Source of the DNA: Campylobacterales bacterium
GTDB taxonomy: Bacteria; Campylobacterota; Campylobacteria; Campylobacterales; Nitratiruptoraceae
Length of the DNA stretch: 32,012 nucleotides
NCBI GenBank assembly: GCA_027024145.1
Contig: JALVTF010000053.1
Span: 1 to 32,012, forward strand
Direction: 5' to 3'
Shown: positions 26,007-32,012 of the stretch, piece by piece
Position numbering within the stretch: the stretch's first letter is position 1
Layout: every line of letters begins with the position of its first letter
Translations under genes and position numbers: made by a program
Notes under the pieces: generated by a model
Told to the model about the DNA's origin: nothing
Seen by the model: the letters and a program-made list of their open reading frames with translations, nothing else
Database searches by the model: none

Positions 26007-26893
26007 TCCTCGCTGCTTTTACATATAGTATCGAGCTCTTCCCAATAAAAATGCATAATTTTGAGGTAATTTTTAAATCTTTCACAGGCGATGTCACCGT
26101 TTTTCACCGCCTCTTTGACGGCGCAGCCCGGTTCGTTGGTGTGGGTGCAGTCGGGAAATTTACACCTATAGCGGTTAAATTCGCGAAAATAGCGATGCAC
26201 CTGGCGTGGCTCCATGAAGTAGGTGGCTTCCACTTTGCTAAAGCCGGGGGTATCGGCGATGAAGGACTCATGGCCGAAGGGATAGAGGGTGACGGCGGTG
26301 GTGGTGTGGCGCCCACGGCCTAACTTTTCGCTAACAGCCCCCGTCTTGATGGGGATGCCAAGAAGCCTCGAGAGGATCGTGCTCTTGCCCACACCGCTGG
26401 GACCAGCGAGGATACAGATATGTCCCTGGACGTAGGATGTGATCTTTTCGATGCCTGTTTCTTCGAGGGCACTCGCAGCGCTCACTTCGTAGCCTATGGA
26501 GGAGTAGAGGTCTATCCACTTTTCGAGCTCTTTGGTATCTTCTAATAGGTCGATTTTATTGAAGACGATGACGGGTGTGATCTCTTTGTATTCGTAAACT
26601 GCCAAAAAGTTGTCCAGAAGGTAGCTATCGAAATCGGGATTTTTAATGGCCATAACGATGATGACGTTGTCTACGTTGGCTACGCTGGGGCGTGTGAGGA
26701 GGTTTTTTCGCTCTTCGATCTTTTCTATCACGAACTGATCGCCGACTATCTCTCCCTCGACGAAATCACCGGCGTAGAGTTTGTACTTTTTGAGCTTTTT
26801 GCGAAGGATAGCAGGATAGGTTTTTCTCTCAGAGAGTGTGGTGACCTTGCTCGCAGCGGCGCTGCGATAGGTCACGAGGCCCTTAACACTCAT
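26003..26893 (-). CDS. rsgA: ribosome small subunit-dependent GTPase A
   Basis: Circularly permuted GTPase: [33 protein letters not shown]-terminal Zn motif [16 protein letters not shown]. Start MSVKGLV at 26893, not the longer ORF start. Confidence 0.95.
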   Translation of the reverse strand: MSVKGLVTYRSAAASKVTTLSERKTYPAILRKKLKKYKLYAGDFVEGEIVGDQFVIEKIEERKNLLTRPSVANVDNVIIVMAIKNPDFDSYLLDNFLAVYEYKEITPVIVFNKIDLLEDTKELEKWIDLYSSIGYEVSAASALEETGIEKITSYVQGHICILAGPSGVGKSTILSRLLGIPIKTGAVSEKLGRGRHTTTAVTLYPFGHESFIADTPGFSKVEATYFMEPRQVHRYFREFNRYRCKFPDCTHTNEPGCAVKEAVKNGDIACERFKNYLKIMHFYWEELDTICKSSEE

Positions 26894-28577
26894 CTTTGAG
26901 TACCGCGCCGTGTGCTGCGTTGGTGACGAGAGAGCGATACTGGCGTAGCCAGCGACCTTTGATATCTTTGACTTTTGGTGTGAAGTTTGCGCGGCGACGG
27001 GCGATCTCCTCGTCGCTGAGACGCACTTCCAGCGTATAGGTATCGACATTGATGTAGATCTCGTCGCCATCTTCGAGCAGTCCTATCATGCCTCCTTCGG
27101 CCGCTTCGGGGCTGACGTGCCCGATGCTAGCACCCCTTGTAGCACCACTGAAGCGTCCGTCGGTAATGAGCGCCACCTTGTCGCCCAGTCCCATGCCTGC
27201 GATGAGGCTGGTGGGAGCGAGCATCTCTTGCATGCCGGGTCCGCCTTTGGGCCCTTCGTAGCGGATGACCACCACATGCCCTGGCTGCACTTTGCCGGCG
27301 AGGATCCCATCGATCGCCTCTTGCTGGCTGTCGAAGCAGATAGCCTTACCGGTAAATTCACGCATAGTAGGATCGATCCCCGCTGTCTTGACCACGGCTC
27401 CCTCTTCGGCTAGGTTGCCGAAGAGAATCGCTAGGCCCCCTACTTCGCTGTAGGGGGTTTCAATGTGGTGGATGACGGAGGTATCGACGATCTTGGCATC
27501 GGCGATGCGCTCGCCTATGGTACCCCCTTCGATGACGGGATTGTCGAGAAACAGCACCGTATCGCTACGTCTACTCGCCTCTTTCATCACAGCGCTCACG
27601 CCACCTGCGCGATTGATATCCTCCATGTGTACCGTTTGCAAGGAGGGAGAGATTTTGGCGATGTGCGCTACGTGTTTGCTGATGTCGTTGAGCTTCGCCA
27701 GATCGAAATCCACGCCCGCTTCCTTGGCGATAGCCATCATATGGAGCACCGTATTGGTGCTGCCGCCCATAGCCATGTCGACTACGAAGGCGTTGTGGAT
27801 CGCTTTTTGGTTGATGATGTTGCGGATTTTGTACTGCTCTGTAAGTTTTTCATTTTTTGCGATTTCACAGATGCGGCGTGCCGCCTGGCGCAGCAGCTCT
27901 TCGCGCTCAGGCGTGAGAGCGAGGATCGTACCGTTGCCTTTGAGGGCGATACCCATCGCTTCCATGAGGGTGTTCATGGAGTTTGCCGTAAACATCCCCG
28001 AACAGCTCCCACCACTGGGGCACGCTTCGCACTCGATCTGATAGAGCTCCTCTTCGCTCATCTCACCTTGCGCCACTTTGCCCACAGCTTCGAAGGCGGT
28101 AGCCAGGTCGATGGGCGTACCGTCGGGGAGTTTGCCCGCTTTCATCGGACCACCGCTGACAAAAATTGTAGGCACGTTGACCCGCAATGCTCCCATGATC
28201 ATCCCGGGTGTGATCTTGTCACAGTTGGGGATACAGATGAGGGCGTCGAGTTTGTGGGCATTCATTACTGTCTCTATGGAGTTTGCGATGATTTCGCGGC
28301 TGGGCAGACTGTAGAGCATCCCGTCATGCCCCATGGCGATACCGTCATCCACGCCTATGGTATTGAACTCGAAAGGCACACAGCCGTTTTTGCGAATCTC
28401 GTCTTTGATAATCGCGGCATATTTATTTAAAAAGAAGTGCCCCGGGATAATCTCGATGAAACTGTTGGCCACTCCGATGAAAGGCTTGTCGAAATCTTCG
28501 TCTTTGAGTCCTACGGCTCTGAGCAGACTTCTATGAGGTGCTCGCTGAAATCCCTTTTTTATCTCATCACTTCGCAT
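26883..28577 (-). CDS. ilvD: dihydroxy-acid dehydratase
   Basis: [63 protein letters not shown]. Start MRSDEIKKG at 28577 preferred. Confidence 0.97.
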   Translation of the reverse strand: MRSDEIKKGFQRAPHRSLLRAVGLKDEDFDKPFIGVANSFIEIIPGHFFLNKYAAIIKDEIRKNGCVPFEFNTIGVDDGIAMGHDGMLYSLPSREIIANSIETVMNAHKLDALICIPNCDKITPGMIMGALRVNVPTIFVSGGPMKAGKLPDGTPIDLATAFEAVGKVAQGEMSEEELYQIECEACPSGGSCSGMFTANSMNTLMEAMGIALKGNGTILALTPEREELLRQAARRICEIAKNEKLTEQYKIRNIINQKAIHNAFVVDMAMGGSTNTVLHMMAIAKEAGVDFDLAKLNDISKHVAHIAKISPSLQTVHMEDINRAGGVSAVMKEASRRSDTVLFLDNPVIEGGTIGERIADAKIVDTSVIHHIETPYSEVGGLAILFGNLAEEGAVVKTAGIDPTMREFTGKAICFDSQQEAIDGILAGKVQPGHVVVIRYEGPKGGPGMQEMLAPTSLIAGMGLGDKVALITDGRFSGATRGASIGHVSPEAAEGGMIGLLEDGDEIYINVDTYTLEVRLSDEEIARRRANFTPKVKDIKGRWLRQYRSLVTNAAHGAVLKDEC

Positions 28578-28648
28578 CGATGCTCCTATTTTTGGTATGA
28601 TTTTCACAATTATACTACACAGATATTTACAACTTCCTATTTTTTGGT

Positions 28649-28654
28649 TATAAT
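28649..28654 (+). promoter_or_regulatory. -10 element upstream of the tRNA cluster
   Basis: TTGGTTATAATTTC, 15 nt upstream of the first tRNA. Confidence 0.5.
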
Positions 28655-28669
28655 TTCACTCCAAACGTT

Positions 28670-28745
28670 GCGGGAGTAGCTCAGGGGCTAGAGCACCACC
28701 TTGCCAAGGTGGGGGTCGCGGGTTCGAATCCCGTCTCCCGCTCCA
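28670..28745 (+). tRNA. tRNA-Gly (GCC)
   Basis: Acceptor GCGGGAG/CTCCCGC, anticodon loop CTTGCCAAG, GGTTCGAATCC T-loop, encoded CCA. Confidence 0.97.
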
Positions 28746-28808
28746 GATATATACGAAACGACCCCTCTAATAACCTATCGGTGCCCACATCGATAACATT
28801 TTACCTTC

Positions 28809-28895
28809 GCCCGGGTGGCGGAATTGGTAGACGCAAGGGACTTAAAATCCCTCGGAGGTTTCTCCGTGCCGGTTCAAGTCCGGCCTCGGGCACCA
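28809..28895 (+). tRNA. tRNA-Leu (TAA)
   Basis: GCCCGGG...CTCGGGC, anticodon loop ACTTAAAAT, long variable arm, encoded CCA. Confidence 0.97.
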
Positions 28896-28899
28896 AGAC

Positions 28900-28973
28900 G
28901 GCGCCATAGCCAAGTGGTAAGGCAGGAGCCTGCAAAGCTCTGATCCCCGGTTCGAATCCGGGTGGCGCCTCCA
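28900..28973 (+). tRNA. tRNA-Cys (GCA)
   Basis: GGCGCCA...TGGCGCC, anticodon GCA in CCTGCAAAG, encoded CCA. Confidence 0.97.
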
Positions 28974-28988
28974 TCCATTGCTACCTCA

Positions 28989-29080
28989 GGGGAGGTGGCG
29001 GAGCTGGTTGAACGCACCGGTCTTGAAAACCGGCGTAGGTGATGAGCCTACCGTGGGTTCGAATCCCACCCTCCCCGCCA
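28989..29080 (+). tRNA. tRNA-Ser (TGA)
   Basis: GGGGAGG...CCTCCCC, anticodon loop TCTTGAAAA, long variable arm, encoded CCA. Confidence 0.96.
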
Positions 29081-29101
29081 CTGCACACTACCGCGACTTT
29101 T

Positions 29102-29192
29102 GGAGAGATGGCCGAGTGGTTGAAGGCGCACGCCTGGAACGCGTGTAAGGGTTAACAGCCCTTCGTGGGTTCGAATCCCACTCTCTCCGCCA
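29102..29192 (+). tRNA. tRNA-Ser (GGA)
   Basis: GGAGAGA...TCTCTCC, anticodon loop CTGGAAC, long variable arm, encoded CCA. Confidence 0.96.
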
Positions 29193-29248
29193 GACTCCAA
29201 AATTTCTCCCCATTTCCGATAATGGCTCTAAAATCAAAGGTTTTTTTT

Positions 29249-29428
29249 ATGAAAAAGTATCTTTTTGCGCTCATTATCGCGCTGCTGTTTGCAGGTTGTG
29301 GCGTGGGCTCTGTGGTGGCGATGCCATTCAAGGTCACGGGTGCGGCAGTGAACGTGGTGACCCCAAAAGTGGTGGGCAACACCATCGCCGGTACGGGAGA
29401 GGTGATAGAAGATACCGTCCCTTTTTAA
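29249..29428 (+). CDS. small lipoprotein
   Basis: MKKYLFALIIALLFAGCGVGS signal peptide with lipobox FAGC; 59 aa. Confidence 0.75.
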   Translation: MKKYLFALIIALLFAGCGVGSVVAMPFKVTGAAVNVVTPKVVGNTIAGTGEVIEDTVPF

Positions 29429-29430
29429 TG

Positions 29431-29448
29431 CCAAGGCTATGACCTTGG
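29431..29448. repeat. short hairpin after the lipoprotein gene
   Basis: CCAAGG-CTATGA-CCTTGG, directly after the stop; only a weak T-run follows. Confidence 0.4.
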
Positions 29449-29516
29449 TTGCATCAAAGGAGGCTTTATAGTATAATTGTGCTGCGAGCGGAGCACTCAG
29501 GGTAGTGCGCTATCTT

Positions 29517-29625
29517 GAATGCTCCGTTCAGACCCGTGCGACGGGCGCAAGCGGCAACGCTTCAGGGCGGGAACGCAGCAGAGCACTGCTTGTGTCCGGG
29601 CGCCGCGGGGATCTGGGCGGAGTCT
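29517..29625 (+). ncRNA. ffs: bacterial small signal recognition particle RNA (4.5S)
   Basis: Long imperfect hairpin CTCCGTTCAGACCCG...CGGGGATCTGGGCGGAG with apical CAGGGCGGGAACGCAGCAG (SRP domain IV-like). TATAAT at 29472-29477 upstream. Confidence 0.8.
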
Positions 29626-30550
29626 ACTGCAAAAACTCCTCGATATTTCTTACTATCCCTGCTACCAATTTTTGACGTGCTTCGATGCTGGTCCAAGCGA
29701 TGTGCGGCGTGATGAGGAGCCTATCTTTGTTTTTGATGTGAAGAAGTGGCGAATCCTTTGGCAGTGGTTCGCGTTCTGTCACATCGAGTCCCACGAAAAT
29801 CTCTTTGCTATCGATCGCTTCAGCAAGCGCCTCTTCGTCGATGATACCGCCGCGTCCTAAATTGAGCAGCACGGATCCTGGCTGCAGGAGTTCCAACTCT
29901 TTTGCTCCTATGAGATTTTTGGTGCGCTCATTGAGCGGAGCGTGGATGGAGACGATTGTGGATGTGGAGAGCAGCTCTTCGAGAGTGGTGCGCGTGTAGT
30001 CGCAGGTATCGTTGCGGCCGCTGGTGGAGTAGTAGACCACTTCTGCACCGAAGATGCGCGCTGCGTTTGCCACTTCGCGCCCGATGGTGCCTAGACCTAT
30101 GATCCCCCACCGCTTGCCGGCTATTTCGAAAAAGGGCCTGTCGATGCAGGTAAAGATCCCCGATTCGCTCCACTTGCCGCTTTTGACGAAGTCGTCATAG
30201 TAGCGTAGCTGTTCGATGAGATACAAGGCCATAGCAAAGGTGTGCTGCACCACATTAGTGGTGGAGTAGCCGGCCACGTTTTTGACTACAATCCCAAGCT
30301 CCTTAGCGGCTTCTAAATCGATATTGTTCATTCCCGTAGCGGCTACGCAGATGAGGCGCAGTTTCGTAGCTTTTTGCATCAAGCTTTTATCGATGACCAC
30401 CTTGTTGGTCACTACGATATCGGCATCCGCGATATGCTGGAGTGTTTCCCCAGGCTGGGTGGTAGGGTAGATCACCACTTCGCCGAAGCGCTTCAGAGCG
30501 CGTAGATCTGCATCTCCTAACGTTTTGGCATCGAGGACTACGATCTTCAT
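29624..30550 (-). CDS. D-2-hydroxyacid dehydrogenase (NAD-dependent)
   Basis: GKRWGIIGLGTIGREVANAARIFGAEVVYYS, VSIHAPLNERTKNLIG, LLNLGRGGIIDEEAL. Confidence 0.95.
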   Translation of the reverse strand: MKIVVLDAKTLGDADLRALKRFGEVVIYPTTQPGETLQHIADADIVVTNKVVIDKSLMQKATKLRLICVAATGMNNIDLEAAKELGIVVKNVAGYSTTNVVQHTFAMALYLIEQLRYYDDFVKSGKWSESGIFTCIDRPFFEIAGKRWGIIGLGTIGREVANAARIFGAEVVYYSTSGRNDTCDYTRTTLEELLSTSTIVSIHAPLNERTKNLIGAKELELLQPGSVLLNLGRGGIIDEEALAEAIDSKEIFVGLDVTEREPLPKDSPLLHIKNKDRLLITPHIAWTSIEARQKLVAGIVRNIEEFLQ

Positions 30551-30973
30551 CTACTCTCCCATCAGTGTGACGTAGATTTTGCGATTGGTGGCAAAATCGC
30601 GATGCTCGCACAGATATATCCCCTGCCAGGTGCCAAGCACCAGTCGGCCGGAGTTGATGGGGATAGCGAGGAAGTTGCCGTAGAGGCTACTTTTTATATG
30701 GGCAGGCATATCTTCGCTGCCCTCGAGTGTGTGGGTGTAGTAGGGCTCGTTTTCGGGAACCAATCGATTGGTAAAAGAGAGGAAGTCTTTGCGCACGCTG
30801 GGATCGGCATTTTCGTTGATGGTGAGGCTGGCACTCGTGTGCATCAAAAACAGATGCGCCACGCCGGCGTGAAAGTCCGCGAGTTCCGGCAGATGCTCGA
30901 GTATTTCGCTCGTTATGAGATGAAAGCCGCGGGGGCGGGCTTTGAGTGTAATGAGCTTTTGTGCGATCTTCAT
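30551..30973 (-). CDS. YjbQ/UPF0047 family protein
   Basis: [23 protein letters not shown]...[41 protein letters not shown]. Start at 30973 overlaps the purT stop. Confidence 0.93.
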   Translation of the reverse strand: MKIAQKLITLKARPRGFHLITSEILEHLPELADFHAGVAHLFLMHTSASLTINENADPSVRKDFLSFTNRLVPENEPYYTHTLEGSEDMPAHIKSSLYGNFLAIPINSGRLVLGTWQGIYLCEHRDFATNRKIYVTLMGE

Positions 30974-32012
30974 TGGAAAATCTTCAATAGTTTTTTGAAA
31001 AAGCCGCACTGCTGCGCTTCTTGGGCCTGGACGGCTTCGGGCGAACTTTGCATCGCTTCGCTGTAGTCGGCGTCGCTGATTTTTGCCACCAGCTCCTTGG
31101 CGCGCTCTAAGGCCTTTTGGGTTTCACCCATCGTCAGTACCACAGCTATGCGGCGCCCCTCATGGCTCTCTGGCTTGCCAAAAATGCGCAGGAAACTATC
31201 TTTTCCAAAAATTTCGGGATCGACTTCGAAAACGGGGTTGAAGCTTTCGGACTTCGCTTTATACGCCGCGCTGGCTCCTCCCGTGATTTGGCGAAAGCCA
31301 AGGGGCAGTCCCAGCACCGCTCGTACGTGCAGCGCAAATTCGCTCTGGGTCTGGGTGATCATCGTCACCATCCCCGTATCGTGGGGGCGGGGAGAGACTT
31401 CGCTAAAGTAGACTTCCTCGCCTTTGATAAAGAGCTCCACACCGAAAATCCCACGGCCTCCCAAGCCGTCGGTGATGGTTTTGGCCACTTCCTGGGCCTT
31501 TTTTTTCATCTCTTTTTTCATTTCCATCGGCTGCCAGCTAAAGATGTAGTCGCCATCCTTTTGAATATGGCCGATGGGTTCGCAAAAGACTGTTCCCGTT
31601 TCGTTGCGGGCGGTCAGCAGCGTGATTTCGTAGTCGAAGTTGACGAACTCTTCTATGATGAGCTCGCTGGCATCGCCTCTGGCCTCCTTGGCTATCTCCC
31701 ACGATTTGGCGAGGTCTTCCGGGCTCTTGGCGATGCTCTGGCCGTGCCCCGAAGAGCTCATCACCGGTTTAATGACGCAAGGGAATCCTAACTCCTTGGC
31801 CGCCGACTCTAACTCTTCGAAGCTGGAGACGAAGCGGTAGGCGCTGGTCTTGAGGCCAAGCTCTTCAGCAGCGAATTTGCGGATGTTTTTGCGGTTCATC
31901 GTTTTATTGACCGCTTCGGCGTTGGGGATGACGTGAAAGCCCAGACGTTCCGCTTCAAAAAGCGCGTCGATGTTGATCGCTTCTATCTCTGGAAGGATAT
32001 ACGTAGGGCGCT
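30970..32012 (-). CDS. purT: formate-dependent phosphoribosylglycinamide formyltransferase, 5' end beyond window
   Basis: ATP-grasp protein; frame continues past the listed ORF start to the right edge ([53 protein letters not shown]...). Confidence 0.95.
   Translation of the reverse strand, partial: RPTYILPEIEAINIDALFEAERLGFHVIPNAEAVNKTMNRKNIRKFAAEELGLKTSAYRFVSSFEELESAAKELGFPCVIKPVMSSSGHGQSIAKSPEDLAKSWEIAKEARGDASELIIEEFVNFDYEITLLTARNETGTVFCEPIGHIQKDGDYIFSWQPMEMKKEMKKKAQEVAKTITDGLGGRGIFGVELFIKGEEVYFSEVSPRPHDTGMVTMITQTQSEFALHVRAVLGLPLGFRQITGGASAAYKAKSESFNPVFEVDPEIFGKDSFLRIFGKPESHEGRRIAVVLTMGETQKALERAKELVAKISDADYSEAMQSSPEAVQAQEAQQCGFFKKLLKIFQ

Noticed and set aside
26894-27070. N-terminal 59-aa extension of the rsgA ORF
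   Set aside because: Out-of-frame translation of the ilvD 3' end; the rsgA family start fits MSVKGLV at 26893.
28760-28770. GACCCCTCTAA between tRNA-Gly and tRNA-Leu, identical to 11 nt of the CRISPR repeat
   Set aside because: Too short and isolated; no further repeat similarity around it. Likely coincidence, perhaps worth noting only if the repeat unit is found to move.
28670-29192. tRNA cluster as an integration site for a mobile element
   Set aside because: All five tRNAs are intact with encoded CCA; no integrase, direct repeat of a tRNA 3' end or atypical cargo seen nearby.
1-32012. Transposons, IS elements, prophage or toxin-antitoxin modules
   Set aside because: No transposase, integrase, phage structural or recognisable toxin-antitoxin translations among the ORFs.

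Overview
This 32 kb window has the gene content and operon style of a chemolithotrophic Campylobacterota-like genome; that taxonomic guess is inference. Left edge: a regular CRISPR array with 19 repeats of 36 bp, 18 spacers of exactly 30 bp and a strict 66-bp period. It looks like type II, probably II-C. The window starts inside a degenerate repeat copy at 1-30 which, read on the minus strand, sits just downstream of a good extended -10 promoter. I interpret it as the 5' anti-repeat of a tracrRNA that runs off the window. No cas9/cas1/cas2 is in the window, but a Cas6-like N-terminal remnant lies just right of the array. The rest is dense minus-strand operons. First is chrA-tolC-hlyD-ABC permease-ABC ATPase-feoA-feoB. 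Then come an SQR-like flavoprotein, a CDF transporter, a Tat-secreted protein and a CMD-like protein. A long tight operon follows: tetR-tolC-MFP-RND-K+ channel-cNMP-binding protein-protoglobin sensor-thioredoxin-like protein. The most interesting system candidate is this last operon with its neighbours: an 18-bp palindrome-like motif (TTACTkAACGnnnGGTAA) recurs at the promoters of tetR, the CMD gene and the Tat-protein gene. That defines a putative local TetR regulon joining efflux, K+ flux and haem-based gas sensing, next to a divergent nnrS. The right part holds a FAH-family gene, a PAS/MCP-like protein, rsgA, ilvD, five tRNAs, an SRP RNA, a D-2-hydroxyacid dehydrogenase, a YjbQ-family gene and partial purT. 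All family assignments come from reading the translations; no database search was run.
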